Shown here: positions 45,159 to 58,554 of the stretch, in pieces
How the letters are laid out: every line of letters begins with the position of its first letter
Numbering within the stretch: position 1 is the stretch's first letter
Source: Ceratotherium simum simum
Taxonomy: Eukaryota; Chordata; Mammalia; Perissodactyla; Rhinocerotidae
Assembly (NCBI RefSeq): GCF_000283155.1
Contig: NW_004454159.1
Span: 19,956,669-20,020,668, forward strand
DNA length: 64,000 bases
Direction of reading: 5' to 3'
Notes under the pieces: model-generated
Database searches by the model: none
Told to the model about the DNA's origin: nothing
The model's input: the letters and a program-made list of their open reading frames with translations, nothing else
Translations under genes and position numbers: made by a program

Positions 45159-48100
45159 ACATGAGGCCTTGCCGATCTTTTGTTGAGAAGAGAAAGGAAT
45201 CTGTGTATCTGATGGTCTTTGAAATACCATCTAGTGTTTAATGTTATTGTGCTCTGTTCTCACAGTGGTGTGCTGAATCATATCTTAAAAGTTCAACAAC
45301 CATTCAGTCAGTCACCATTCAATATACTGTGTCATTATCAAAGATTTAGATTTACAAAATGCTACCTGGAAACAAAGCCCACTTAACAGGCTGTTCTCCC
45401 TGAGGCCAGCTCTGCTGCCTGAGATGGGTCTTCTACTGTGAAGTCTGTTTGTCTGACATTTGTCACTGCCCTTTGGGTACCCAGCAGAACTTGTAATCCC
45501 AAAAATTGCTGGTTGGTTGAATTACATAATTTTATGTGACAAAAGAAACATGACCGTGTCCTTACACTAAGATATAAGACTGGGCAGGCATTACTTTTCT
45601 TTTATAAACACTCATATATTGGCAATGAATGTGTGAACAGATAAACTTCATTTTAATCGTTAAATACGTGGCAAGAATGTTGAATATTCGCAGATACTCT
45701 CTAAGTGTTAAATGCACTAGGAAAACGCATCAGTGAGATAAATCCTGTGATGCATTGTTTCAGGAAAAAAACATTTTATAAGAGCATATTTATTCCAGAA
45801 TGCATCTGTTTGGCAGGTAAGAGTATTTTCTAAGAGGAACACATATCTGTGTTTAGTACAGTTTCACAAGCTTAAGCAACATCATTAAATGCCTGGACGC
45901 AACTTGTACTTCTTGCTTTTAGCATAGCAACGTGGTGTTCTCTTTTCACTCCATAATGATCAGGATTAGTTGTATGAAACGCAGCAGTATAGTGCTTTAC
46001 GCAATAGTCATAAACAACCTCTCCTAAAATGCATTTTTGCTTTTATACCTCAGTGAACAGCTCTGTTTGAGTAAATGATCCATCCTTGAATCATGTATAC
46101 AGAGAGAAGATCAGCGCTGGATTGTTGTTTTAATAAACTGGAAGTCTGCCAACATTCTCCGGGAGGAGGACGAAGACATTACAGCTAGCATGCAATCTAG
46201 CCCGTGTTTGGATTTAAGACGGAATTTAATCTTCTTGCCTTCTTTTCCTCTCCCCCTCCCCTTTCCGGTGCTTTCTTCCCTTGATACATGGTCTCTTTTC
46301 ACGGAGTTAACTCAGGCTATCTTAAACAGCATGAACTAATAAAGGATGGCATTTTTAAAAGGGGAGGCATTCACAAATGTTGGAATGTGGAACATTTAAA
46401 ATTCTTTCTCTGGTACTTAGTTTAAGAGAGTGGTGATTAATGAGTTTGTGTTATCCATCAAAATGCTTCTATCATGCTGCTGATGTGACACGGGATTTAT
46501 GGTAATGAAAAACCTGCAATCCATCCCTGGTATCTAAATCTATCAGCCCCACATTCATACAAAAAGCACTAAATGATATATTTGTAGCTATCTGAAAGCA
46601 AGATCATTTTTAAGAGATTATGTACTGCCAAAAGGGAACATTCTTAAAATATAGGAAAGGAAACGATTTCCTTTCCAACCTATTGCTCTAGCAAGCATCA
46701 TACTACAAATATCAATCTCTTACAGAAAAAAAAAAATACTCAGCAGAAGATGATCACATGATTAGGCTAGTAATGCTCAGTGAATTTCCTGTAATTTTCT
46801 TGGAACTCCTTTGTAATACATTTGCAAAGGGTCATAACAGATTTTCATTGGGAGAATTTGTAATTGCTCTTTGTGCTGCATGTCTTAGAAAGAGAAAATC
46901 CACTAGTAACTTGAATAAAACTCACTTGGTTCTATCTGTCAAGAAAAGTGTTCCATGTAGCCCAATAAAAACCTTCATCCATTCTCAGCAACTGGAGGAA
47001 AACATGCACCATCCATCCCTCCCTCTTCATTAGGCAGATATTTCTATTTCTTCAAGACCTTACAGAAAGAATGAAAATGTGTTTTCAAAGATGGCTTATA
47101 TCTTGCTTTCCAATGCCCTCTCAGAATGATGCCCAAATAGAAACATAACGTGCCCCATTATCACATGGGTATGTGAATGAATATATTAGAGGAAAGGATA
47201 CAGGATCAGGTTCCCAGGACAAGGTCATTCAACACACTGAAGGGTGTTGATTAGAAATGAGGTATGCTAAAAGAAATCTGTTTCAGCAAATAGTGATCAT
47301 AATGAACTTTGCAACTGATTTACTTCTTTAAAAATATTGAGCAGATCAAGTGTATATTCATAAAAGTCTCAATCTCCACTACCTACACTCCAAAATGCTT
47401 TGATGAATGAGAGAAAAGGGGAGGAGTTACCCCTAGGAGAAGGAGAAATTTTTATATAACCCTCCTGAACATCATCATGTGTTATGTACGTCCTACAGGG
47501 AGAAGTGGCAAAATACTATTCCTTACAACACGAGGACCCCTCTATATTCTTCTTTTGTGAATAGTTATTTTAGTCAGGGTCATCTACGTGTCAGGCATTT
47601 GGGTGCCTACATCTTAAGTTAATCCATTTTTGTGTGCTTTGGAAAGCAGACAAAGAGTGCTGTAGTGGAATATTTTTCTTAAGGCAGAATTTCTACCTCT
47701 AGAGTGTGAACACAAGCTTAGTGTGTTCCAGAAACAGCACAGGCTTGTATTCCTTTGCCATTTTCCTGCTGCTTCTGCTACTTCTGCCTTGGAGAGATGC
47801 AAAGGATTGAGAAACACAGCTAAAGAGAAAGGAATCCCAGAGGCCACAAGGCAAGTGGTAACAAGCGAGTGTGTGTTCTGTCTACAGGGCTGGGTTTGAA
47901 GGGGTGGGGGAGTCTTGTTAAAATCACAAAAACTGCCTGTGCAGCAAATAGATTCTCCTCCCCCTCCTCCCACTACTAACATTGCAGAAAATACCATCTA
48001 TCAAAATGCTCTTAAATGCAGTCCCTGATGGTGCTGGAATAAAAAGACTGTTATGACAACTGTGAGGGGGGAGGAGCCTCTTTCCACCCAGCTGTCTGTC

Positions 48101-50004
48101 AGACTGGACATCAGGGACCCTTTAGATTAACAAGGTCATACCAGGAACCAGGCTCCCAGTTGAGATGTTCTCTTTCTGCACCCTTCCCCCAACCCACCTC
48201 CAGATGCCCCCAGGCTTGGCTCTTAGGGTCAAAGTCACAGGAGAGCAATGTCATTTCCTGTTGATTATGCCCGTCTTGTGTTTTTTCCGGTCTCAGTGTT
48301 TCTCGCTTCATTGGTCTGACTCTGGCCCAAACCCTGACATCGTCTTCAATACTCTTAAATGGTCCATGCTTAGGAAAGAAATGACGAGCCATGTCCAAGT
48401 TTTAAACCCCTTTTCTAGTTTACACTGAGGTTGGTTTCAGTTTGGAAGAAATAGTGTAATGTAAACATGATCGTCTTCAAAAGTTATCTGCCTCACTGGC
48501 TCCCAGTATTAAAATACTATTAATAGTTTTGTTTATTTTCTTTTTTGCCAGCTTGGTAAGAAAACCATGAAAATAGATCGCTCTTTTTTCAAGAGCAGGA
48601 TCTTTTTTTCTATAGCCAGGGAGAAGGAGGAAAAAAGTTATATTTGTTATGTAATAATAAAAAGGTAGAAAAGCTCATAAGAAAACATCTTTAATTGCTT
48701 AAATTTCCTAAGACAAAGAGAATGAAGAAAGCAGACACACTTTTCAAGCAAAAACACCGTCAAGTTTTTGCTCCTCAAACAGAGTTACAAAGAATAGAAA
48801 CTAGTCAAGTCACAAAAATAACTCGAAGGAAAAATATTTTATGTACTAGAATATCAGTGTTTGGAGGCTTTCTCTCGACTGTCCCTGCTACCACATGGAT
48901 TAAGAACTTTTTCAGTGGCCTGACAATAGGGAAAAAAAGGGTCACAGGACCAGGCATATTGGATCCTGAAGCAAAACAGCAAGTCAGTAATACTGATTGT
49001 ATTTTTGTTTAAAATTTCGATATTTTTGTCCATCATGGATTTTTTGCATTAATTTTAATTTTTTTAAATACGATTTATCTTGATTACTGAATTTTTTGGT
49101 ACCCCCTAAATTTTGTACCCAAAGCAAGTGCCTGACTGGCTTCACTCACCTTGACCTAGTCCTCACCCTGCTTTCAGAGAAAAATAAAACAGAAAATGGA
49201 GCCATTGACATAAGTGATTTTCTTAAACTTAGCAAGCTCAAATGGACATGAGAGTTGAAGACTAGTTTGTAATTGGAGTCACCAACACTTATTCTTTCCT
49301 AAAACACATGCCAAAGTTCTTAGGAGTCTGGAACATTTTACATAAATTAAGTGACATATTTTGAGATGCCATCTGGAAATTTTTCTTTCCTAACTCTTAC
49401 TTGTTGCTGGTAGCACCGCACCTATTTAGTGTGTGACAGTCATTGCCTTACCGAAAGGACTTATGCCCCAGAACAAAGAAGGGAATTCAGTGGCTGGATA
49501 GATTTTGTAAATATGTAGCACAGAAAGTCTAAAAAGCTAGAGTCAAGTGATTGACAGGAGGGAGATTTTTCTCAATCCCAAAAGTTTGGGTTTTAATCTC
49601 AAGAAACAAAACCTTAAACACTCATAGTGTTTATACCTTAAATCACACAATGGGGAGAATGTGTGATGACATAAGAACCTACCATTTTCCCACCTGAAAT
49701 TAAATAAGAATTCAATCAGTAGATGGTAAAAGAAGAATCTTAGGGAATGTGATGAAAGTGTAGATATCAGTAGGCACCTGAGAAGTGTCCTATTTCTGCC
49801 CCTTAATGGATCAAAACCCTATGGAAGTGTAGAAATACCAGGTATGTACCAGAAAACAAGAGATTATTTTCTAATACACCATTTTCTAGCTTGAGAGACT
49901 ACACATCACAATTAGAATAATTCACAAGACTCAGAAATGAAACTTCTTTTATTTCTCTATAACTAAACTGAAGCAAACATTGGAACCTCCATTTTCATGG
50001 TATA
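45159..50004. other. long stretch with almost no recognisable repeats
   Basis: Nearly 5 kb in which I recognise no transposon, apart from a possible antisense MIR scrap near 47530-47630. The part at 45560-46680 is typical of single-copy conserved-looking DNA (for example gtggtgattaatgagtttg, tttatggtaatgaaaaacct). Frames at 47614-47997 and 48695-49012 (127 and 105 codons) lack domains and splice context. Confidence 0.35.
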
Positions 50005-50215
50005 TTAGCAAACACTTAATGTGGCACTCTTACCTGCCAAGTATAAGTTAACTCATTTAATCTTTACATCAACCCTTTGAGGTAAACAGTATTGTTATCT
50101 CTACTTTAGAGGTATAGAAACTGAAGTACAGAGAGCCAAATTGCCGAAGGTCATGCAGCTAGTATGACACTGCTGGCGTGTATAGTGGCAGAGCTGAGAT
50201 TCAAACCACGTTTCT
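50005..50215 (-). mobile_element. MIR SINE, antisense
   Basis: Reversed MIR: taactcatttaatctttaca, ctttgaggtaaacagtattg, gaaactgaagtacagagagc, gaaggtcatgcagctagtat, gcagagctgagattcaaacc. Confidence 0.85.
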
Positions 50216-50479
50216 GACATGACCCCTGAGTAATAGAAAAGCAATAACGGAAGGGCAGTTTTTGTGGCTGGGATTGAGGGATACCTCATAGAGCGTCTCT
50301 CCATACCAGCATGGAGCTCTGAATTCCTGGAGAGGAGCTCTGAAGTGGGTGGGAGTTGGCAGATAAGTCTCACAAGAGAATGGTGGTGGAGCTGACAAAG
50401 ACAGAGACTATGCTACGGGACAAGACACCACAGGTAGAGAACCCAGAGAATTCAGAAAGCAGAGAGGTAAGATAGCACA

Positions 50480-50690
50480 GATTAGGAGCACCTACTCTGG
50501 AGACTCTGTGGTTGGAATCCCAGCTCTGCCACATACTAGCTGTGTGATTTTGGGCAACATGACTTCCCTGTGCCTCAATTTCCACACATAAAAGTAAAGA
50601 CCATTATACTTTATACCTATAGGATTAAATGGTTTATCTTATGTGAAGAGCTTAGAATGTTATATGGTAAGTATACATACAATTTTAAGT
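50480..50690 (+). mobile_element. MIR SINE
   Basis: Sense MIR: ggagactctgtggttggaat, cccagctctgccacatacta, gctgtgtgattttgggcaac, gtgcctcaatttccacac, taggattaaatggtttatc. It lies 265 bp from an antisense MIR, so the two form a weak inverted pair. Confidence 0.85.
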
Positions 50691-51039
50691 GTTTGCTACT
50701 ATATTGTTACTCCTGAGAGGAATGCAGAAAAACAATATGAGAAACCGAAATTAACTGAAATGTATAACAAATGGAAACATATTTTAAGCTAGAAGTGACT
50801 GTTTACCTTTACAAGTTGAAGTTTTTCACCATAAAAAAATAGAGATTCCAAAGCTAGGCTCAGTTTAATTACAGATAAAGAAACTTACGTTTCTGTATAC
50901 TGCATCCATTGTAAGACAATTCTCCTTGGTTCTCCCCTGTTTCAACACAACTTGGGAGCAGAGCCAATGACTGCCTTTTTTCTAGACTATATTTTCAAGG
51001 ATGTTTGTATAGTAGAAGGCTTTGGAAGAGAGAGATAAT
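50691..51039. other. single-copy stretch, nothing recognised
   Basis: No element or gene signal is visible. Confidence 0.4.
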
Positions 51040-51360
51040 GTTTCCCTTCAGAGAAAACAAGGCATGTGTATGTATTGTCCAGTAAAATAAAGATAGTGTC
51101 TCTCTCCAGGGCAAAGTTCAGGCAGGCTTACTGCCTACAATAAAAGATTCCAGTTCCCTAAACTCAGGGTTCCCCTCCTGTGATGCAACCACCTGTGAGT
51201 GCAGTTATCACCCGTCCTCCACTGTGTACCTCTGTGGGAATTGGGCATAGGGAACTGGCTACTACTATCACTGTGAATAATAATAGTTCTTTGTCTTTGA
51301 CCCAGAAGTCTCATGTTTTTCACCAAAATCCATGACACTGGTAGGCTAACTTGTGAGCTT
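51040..51360 (+). mobile_element. possible LTR fragment
   Basis: It contains aataaaagattccagttccc and, near the right end, gttctttgtctttgacccag then aagtctcatgtttttcacc, a layout resembling the R/U5 end of a class I LTR. The family is not named and the limits are uncertain. Confidence 0.35.
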
Positions 51361-54027
51361 GCAAGTAGGGTAAAAATCTCAGAGCCTTCACACCCTATTT
51401 AGTATATTATCAGTACCCTAAATAAATAAAATTATTTAATTTTACACAATGTGATTTAATATTATCATAAGAACACTAAATTTTTTACTTTTGTAAGATT
51501 TTCAGTGTTTTGTTCTCAGGCCACTCAAATACATAGGCTTGTTTTATTCTTTACCCACAATTTGTCCTTTAAAAAAGAAAAATACTTGTCTATATTTAAG
51601 CAGTAATTAAAAGTTTATGCTAGTGACTAGTGATGTCCAAATGCAGTACGTTCTGAACACACAGTCCAGGGGAATATCATTACAGAAACTAAGACCACTG
51701 CAGAATATAGATTTCAAGGAGTGCAAATTCCATTTCTTCTGCAACATTCAGATGAGGTCATGACATAAGAATGCATTAACCTTTCAAACTCAAGTTCGGG
51801 ATAATACCTTGAAGAAAGTAACAACCGTTAAGTAATAAATTCAAGACAATTATAACTCCCATTATTTTATTATCTCTGATTGAAAACAATCCGTTGGGTC
51901 ACATTTTTTAACATTATTTAAAGAAACGGAAAACAAGTAAGCTGATGGTTCTTCTAAAAACATACAATGAGCTCACCAAAGCAAACATACAGGATATGTA
52001 TTCACAGCACCACAAACATCAAAGAAGAGAGTCAACATTTTCTCTAGCTCTACCCAAGCCTGGTCATTCTGGAATAACACGTTTCTGCCATCTGCCCATT
52101 TGTGAATGACTTATAGAAACTGACATCTAAAATAGCTTGACGTGGGTAATTAAACCTAACCAGTCTTGGCTACTTTCTCAAATGTCATAATAAAAAGGTG
52201 AAATTATGTACTATACATAGTTGTTTTCCAAAGTGGGGAACATAAAAATTGAGAGAGACGAATTATAATGTTATGAGAGCAGTATTTTTACCGAGTAGAC
52301 CAATGAGTGTGGAGTCGCTGAGACATTCTCCCCATGCCCTGCTGTCGGGAGTTGCTGCTCCTCTCTGCGTTATTCCTCCTCCGCTTTCCCTACTCAGTCA
52401 TTATCAAATACACTCATCTTGTTTAAATAACATGGTACTTAACCTCCGTTTGATGTTGGGAATGTAGGGCTGCTGAAATTACAGCCAGAAGGGTATAAGA
52501 GAGTGAGAGAAATAGGCAGAGAGGAAAATAGAAAGAAATTTCATGTTTAAGCCTCATAGTGACCAAATATATTTTAAGTTCAAAGTGTGACATTTATTTC
52601 TGGAAGGAAGAAGGAAACTGACAGTAGATATTTTAACCTGGTAAAACTGGAGATGTGGATAGCTGTTTAGAGGCTGACCATTTGTTTCAAAATTTTAGCA
52701 TAGTTATACATTAACATAGCCCACTGACCACCCACCAATATCAATGTCCATGTAAACAACTTTCCTATAATCATGGAAGTTGAAAGAAAATACAGTAAAA
52801 TGAATCTTAATCAGGATGCATTTTTTACTTATCTGTGGAGTTTTCAGACCCATGTATACCAAATTTCTGTCTTTTAAAAAGATTTATGGTGACTCAGATG
52901 GTACTCTTGAGAATCACTGATCTTGGTTGTATTAGTTGGGTTTTTTGTAGTTGCCCAGAAGAGATATGCATGGATTATCTTTGGAGTGGGGGACTATTAA
53001 AAGGACACAGAAGGAATGCCATCTATAGCAGTCTTTCTAAGTCATAGAGCTTTGAGGACTGGGATGCACAGTAGGCTTCATGGAAAAATAGAACAATAGC
53101 TCAAAATGTTTGTGGAAAGAACCTGAACTCAATTTGCCCACCTCTTTTGTTTATCTAGTATTTATTTTTCTGCAGTGAAAGTAGGGCCAATATTCTGCCG
53201 TTCAGTAAGGAGCACTTCTATTAGCCAGGAATTTATGCTAAGTCACTTCGCGTGCCTCCCCAATTTTCAGACCATGTGTGACAACCTTTGGCTTAAATTC
53301 CATTAACTACTTTCATTGGTGCTCTTTTGGTTATAAATAAATGTAGGTTATATCTAGTTTATACCATAAAAGGTCTTTGTCTTCTGGCATATCCCGATCA
53401 CAGTAAAGGTGGTGGTATAGGCCTAGAGTTAGCAGGAACTAGAACTCTGATGAACTAGGATTCTCTAGATTTCTCTTTTCTCTGCTTCTCTGCATGCCAA
53501 ATTTTTCCTCGAAGCTCAAACCATGACTACCAATATCTTACAACTTCCCAGCTCTGCCATTAGAGAAGAAAGTACTCTTCCTTCCAGTTGTAAATAAAAC
53601 ACAAAATAAACAATAAATCTCAAGGAAAGATTCTTATTGGTTGGCCTGGGTCATGTGACCATTCACATGGCCAGATTATCCAGGAACTAAGAGTGGCAAG
53701 TACAATGAGACTTTCGTGGTTAGACTGAGCAGAAAAAGAAGTTCCTCAAACAAGAAGGACTGAATGCTAAGCAGGTAAACAATAGCTATCTACTACCCTG
53801 GGGGAAAGGTTTGGCTTTACTAAATATAATGTGACATAAATACAGTAATCTGTGTAAGAAAGAGCCTCCCTTACTTAATATGGCAGCTGTGGGTGAGGCA
53901 ACTGAGACTTATGGATTCATAGTGCAACCTGTCCAGTACTTAGTTCAAACTCCCTTCATTCGACAGAAGAGTTGATAGAGCCTAGACATAAAAGGCCATC
54001 CACACACATGAATCTTGCAAGTAACAG
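51361..54027. other. mostly single-copy stretch
   Basis: No recognised repeat over about 2.7 kb. Short frames at 52249-52467 and 52835-53047 have no domain character. Confidence 0.4.
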
Positions 54028-54420
54028 TGTCTTAGCCTATTCAAGCTGCTATAACAAAAATATCACAGACTAGGTGGCTTGAACAACAAATATTTATTTC
54101 CCATGGTTCCAGGGGCTGAGAAGTCCAAAATCAAGGCACTAACAGATTTGGTGACTGGTGAGAGGCTGCTTCCTGGCTTATAGACAGGCTTCTTGCTGTG
54201 TCCTCACATGGCAGAAGGCATAAGAGAGTGCTCTGGAGTCTCTTTTATAAGGTCACCCATCTCATTCATAAGGGCTGCACCTTCATGACCTAGTCACCTA
54301 CCAAAGGCCCCACCTACTAATACTATCATATTAGGGATTATGAAGACGAAATTCATATGAATGTGATATGAAATTCCACCATGAATTTGGGGAGGGGATA
54401 CAAACATTCAGTCTATAGCA
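54028..54420 (-). mobile_element. MaLR (MLT1/MST-type) solo LTR, antisense
   Basis: It is nearly complete and well preserved. On the + strand: tgtcttagcctattcaagct, ctgctataacaaaaatatca, gtccaaaatcaaggcactaa, gctgtgtcctcacatggcag, ctcttttataaggtcaccca, catgacctagtcacctacca, ttcagtctatagca. A perfect 5-bp target duplication, aacag, lies at 54023-54027 and 54421-54425. There is no internal sequence, so it is a recombined solo LTR. Confidence 0.92.
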
Positions 54421-54425
54421 AACAG

Positions 54426-55516
54426 TTAAGAATAAATCCAATTGCTTCCAACATACGTTGTAGGGTGAACGGACACCCTAACATACGCTCACAGGATTTA
54501 GCGAGGAGTGATTTGGAGGTGAGGTCTGACAATGCCAGTTAAGATCGTTTTTACCTGATCAAGAGCAGAGAGAGGACCAGGAGCTTTTAAGGCTGGTACT
54601 ACTTCACAAACAAAGTTAAAGCCTCATGACATTGTAGTGTGTTTAATACAAACTTTTGAGAGGAGAAGAGGCCACAACGCTAAATGGAAGCCCCTCATAT
54701 TCCACCCTCCACCTCCACCCCACTTTGCAACCATCGGACCAGCCCATCCCCTTCCCACTTCCTGGAGGGCAGAGCTACCAGCTCAAGCAGCCGCTCTGAC
54801 TCCCTTCCTTTCAGACATTGAACCAATTATATATTTATATAGATTTAAATTTACAGTCCTGGGTGAGCAGTAATCTTACCTTCTTCATGCCTATTTAACT
54901 GAAATCAGTTTGCTAGAATGTAACCTTGAATTGGGAAGATGAAGATTTTCTGCTAATATGTGAAAAAGGAAGCTCCTCAGCTACATTTATTTCAATTGTA
55001 CAGAGAAAAAGAAAATAACTTAATCTCTTCTAGGTAATAACTGATAAAATTCAGGGCCAGGCTCTCCCCAGTCCCATCTCCCTCTCTCCCCTGGGCCAGG
55101 GTCATCTGATTTCCAGTGTCTAGTTCTCATGCCACCCTCTGTCCCACAGGCCTCTGCTTGAGTGTAGGTTGCCCAGTTGAATGTGAGGTATCCATTACAG
55201 TCTATTGTTCTCTGTTGTCCTCATCCAATCGCCAAGCCTCCTTCAGTGTCACAGTCCAGTCCTCTCAAGACTTGTAGGCCCACACACCTCTGCACTGCTC
55301 TGAGGCCACAGGATTACGTGAGGTTGTCCTTGGGCCTCCCTGCCTAAGTGCCTGCTTTAGTCATTGCTGTGCTGTCCCACCAATACCAGCTGCTCCAGGG
55401 CCAGACCAGACTTGAGGCTTCTGTAGAAGGTTAAAACCTCCTCAAGCTACACCCTGAGAGCTGAGGTACAAGGTCTGCAGCTCTCAGATTCCCCCAAATC
55501 TAACTAGGTGTTTCCT
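54426..55516. other. single-copy stretch, nothing recognised
   Basis: Moderate GC at 55040-55440. No exon-like frame longer than 80 codons. Confidence 0.4.
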
Positions 55517-55571
55517 TCACACATACACACACACCCATACACACACACACACACACATACACACACACCCC

Positions 55572-55605
<34 letters not shown>
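55517..55605. repeat. (CA)n microsatellite, interrupted
   Basis: Three CA blocks are separated by cccatac and cccccatac interruptions, 89 bp in all, ending at atgctctt. Confidence 0.95.
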
Positions 55606-55607
<2 letters not shown>

Positions 55608-56231
55608 CTCTTGGGGCTTCAATTCCACTTCTCAGGATCCCATCAACACACAAACTCTAATCTGGTCTCTTCTAATTCTCCTTCTTCCCACCTCTTGTTC
55701 AGTTCCCTTTTAGGAAAGAAAGCACTGTTTCATTTTCCCCTATGCTATGTCTCATGGATATATAAATCATGCTCTCAGTTATCCAGGTTTTGGTGTTTGG
55801 GCTCTCAAGCCAAGAATTTTGGGAATACTAAAAAAATACTCTGTTTCAAGCACTGAGCTCTTCACATAAGAAACACTTGTTCTCCCAGACTATGAAGTCT
55901 AAATTAATTGGTCAACATTAGAGGATGCTAAGAGATCAACTCATTAATTTTAAAAATGGCAAAGGTAAAGAATCAGTATTTATCTTGCCTTCTTATATGA
56001 TGTGTGCCACAAATAACCAAATGATAAGTGGGGGAAACATTCTCTTTATAAAAGTATTCTAGCTTATAAACGAAGAAGAAATGTTAGAATTACAATATCA
56101 TCAGTTTGCGGTCTCTATAACAAAGGACATCAGCAGCCACAAACACTGCAAAAAGGGAGATAGTGAGACAATATGTGCCTATTTGTGGACAAACACACCA
56201 CCACCTATAAAATATTTTTGCCAAAACTAAT
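55606..56231. other. single-copy stretch, nothing recognised
   Basis: No element or gene signal is visible. Confidence 0.4.
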
Positions 56232-56260
56232 TGAATGAATGAATGAATGAATGAATGAAT
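56232..56260. repeat. (TGAA)7 microsatellite
   Basis: Seven uninterrupted tetranucleotide units plus a partial one. Confidence 0.95.
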
Positions 56261-56499
56261 CTGATCAAGCTCTAGAGCCAGGTTACAGGAAATGGAGAGG
56301 ATAGAAGAACGTGTAAAACCACCCCTCAAGGGTATAATCAGCAAAATCTGGATGGGGGAGTGAAGGAGGAGGAACTACAGGACAAACAACACAGTTTCCT
56401 CAACAACTAAAGTGCAAAGAAAAAAAGAGAGACAAAAGAAGAGGAAATCTACAGAATAAAAGAGATTTAAAAGACCTATAAACCAATCATAATGTTTGG

Positions 56500-57150
56500 G
56501 TCATGTCTGGATCCAGGATTAGAAAAAAAATTATAAAAAGGACATAACATTTATAAGAAAATGTTTCATTTGATGTAGATGCTATTAACAAATTATTGAT
56601 ATTTTGGGGAGTGTGATGATGGCATTGTAGTTGCATTAAAAAGAGTTCTTGTCTTTTAGAAATATGTACTAAAATATTTACAGATGAAACCATTTGATAT
56701 CTATGATATTGTTCAAAATAATACAGGGCTAAATGCAATGTGGTATTCTGGATTAGATTCTGGAACAGAAAAAGAACATTAGTGGAAAAACTGGTAAAAT
56801 CTGAATAAAATCTAGATTTAATTAATAGATATATACCAATATTAATTATTCATTTGACACATATAACAAAGTAATGTAAGATATTAACAATAGGGGAACC
56901 TGGGTAAAGGTATACAGAAATCCTCTGTGCTATCTTTGCAACTTTTCTGAAAATCTAAACTTATTCCAAAATTAAAAGCTTATTTCAAAAGTAATGAAAA
57001 GGGAGAAGTGGATGGGGGTATGGATGGGACATGATTAGCCATGGACTGATGGTTGTTGAGACTGGGCGATGAACACAGGGGGTTTACTATACTACTCTAC
57101 CTACTTTTGAGTAAGTTGCAAATTCTCCATAGTAAAAAGTTGACTAATTT
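56500..57150 (+). mobile_element. L1-type 3' tail interrupted by a second L1 3' end
   Basis: Outer element: gtgatgatggcattgtagtt, gtcttttagaaatatgtact, tatttacagatgaaacc at 56500-56722. It resumes at 57000 with gtggatgggggtatggatgg, gattagccatggactgat, aacacagggggtttactata and a ccatagtaaaaagtt end. Both halves belong to one L1ME-like 3'UTR. The interior 56724-56983 is a different L1 terminus and carries flanking duplications (see next entry). Confidence 0.75.
56712..56995 (+). mobile_element. nested L1 3' end with target duplication
   Basis: The insert contains aaactggtaaaatctgaata, agatttaattaatagata, aggggaacctgggtaaaggt, tctgtgctatctttgcaact and a cttattccaaaattaaaag terminus, a classical L1 3' end. 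The direct repeats ttcaaaataat (56712-56722) and ttcaaaagtaat (56984-56995) are the decayed target-site duplication. Confidence 0.75.
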
Positions 57151-57479
57151 AAAAATATATATTATAGTCTTTTCTATAGACTTTAAAAAATCTACATAAA
57201 CCTTTAGAAGCCAGTAATTTGACACTTATTCTCTCTCTATCATTCCTACTCTCAGGACAGTGGTGTTTAAACTGTAGGGCAAAGGGTCAGAGTAGGAAGA
57301 ACTGGAACACAGCAGAGATAAACAGTATCTCACCACATGATTTCCTTACTTTCTTTTGTTTTGCTATTAGACCACCTCAAATTATTTCTTCTTCCTTTGT
57401 ATTTTTAAAATCTTTTTCACCTCTATTTTTACCACTTTTTAGACCTCCTCGATCCCCATGTGCCCATCCTTGACATGGG

Positions 57480-57960
57480 GTCCCACTGAAATATAACAAA
57501 ACATCCAAATAATAGTGGCTTAAACCAGATAGAAGCTGATGTCTCTCACACATAAAATAAGTCTGGAGATCAGCAGTCCAGGACGGTCACTGCAGCTCCA
57601 TGAGTCTTCAACAACTCAGGCTCCTTACTGCCCTCCGCTATTCAATTCCTAACCTGTGCCCTTGTCATCCGGCTTACAAGATAGCTTCTAGAGCTCCAGC
57701 CATCACACTCACATTTCAGGCAGCAAAAAGGTAGGCCAAGCCACTTCTCTTTAAGGAAACTTCCCAAAATTCCCTCAAAATACTCTTGCTAACCTTTCAT
57801 TGACCAAAATATACCCACACAGCCACTCCTAGCTGCAAGGCGGAGTGTGGAAAATGGCCTTATAACTGTACTCTGGCTGTCCTCTATAAAACTAGAGTTC
57901 TATGACTGAAGGAGGTGGGGAGAGTGCATGTTGGGTAGGCAATTAGCAGCCTCTGCCACA
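57480..57960 (-). mobile_element. ERV-type LTR-like repeat, antisense, family uncertain
   Basis: The + strand shows aataatagtggcttaaacca, tgatgtctctcacacat, atcagcagtccaggacggt, gagctccagccatcacac, cctagctgcaaggcgg and, at the right edge, aattagcagcctctgccaca. On the minus strand it starts with TGTGGCAGAGGCTGC. I recognise the consensus as a common eutherian interspersed element but not its name. Confidence 0.55.
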
Positions 57961-58554
57961 GTCAGCGTGGGAAAAATATGAACATGCAGTAGCAGAGCAG
58001 TCCAACCATGACTTACGCCCAAATTAATTACCCGGCTAGTGCAGTCAGCAAAGATCTAGAAGTATCTGTCATCCCACATACGCTGCTGACTGGTTTATGT
58101 TGATTGGTTTGACTGAAAGTTAAAACTAGAAAACTGCCTGTAGATTCACCCTTCACAGCAAGATATGATCTATCTACATAGAAGCCGATATATGTGCATT
58201 TGTGTCAGCATCATGTAGAGTACAAGATATGCCTGCTGTGACTGTAATGTTTTTAAACCTAAAATGGAAGCATTATAGATTCTTCCTGGCATCCCTCTTG
58301 ACCCTCTGGGAGACCTTCTGGCCTCCTGGCCAGTCTCCAGAGACAATGCCGTCTGTCTGCCTGCGAGGAGACACATTCTGGGCTCCCTGCCCATGTTCTA
58401 ACTTGCTGCTCATGTGGGTAGAGAGCTGTGTCTATTTGGGTCAGTCCTGACTGATGATTATTCTGTTGCCTTTAAGTAAGTTCACTTGAATTCTCCACAC
58501 ATACCAACTCTGTACACCACACGTTTACCTGCCAGGCGCCCAGTAAAAGCAATG
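57961..58554. other. single-copy stretch, nothing recognised
   Basis: Overlapping frames on both strands at 58170-58450 have no domain character. Confidence 0.4.

Noticed and set aside
44927..45241. 104-codon frame with a hydrophobic Phe-rich 'membrane segment'
   Set aside because: The phenylalanines come from the T-rich tract at 45105-45158; the flanks have no coding character.
47614..47997. 127-codon antisense frame
   Set aside because: Gly-run and Ser/Leu-rich composition from a G-rich patch, no domain, no conserved start context.
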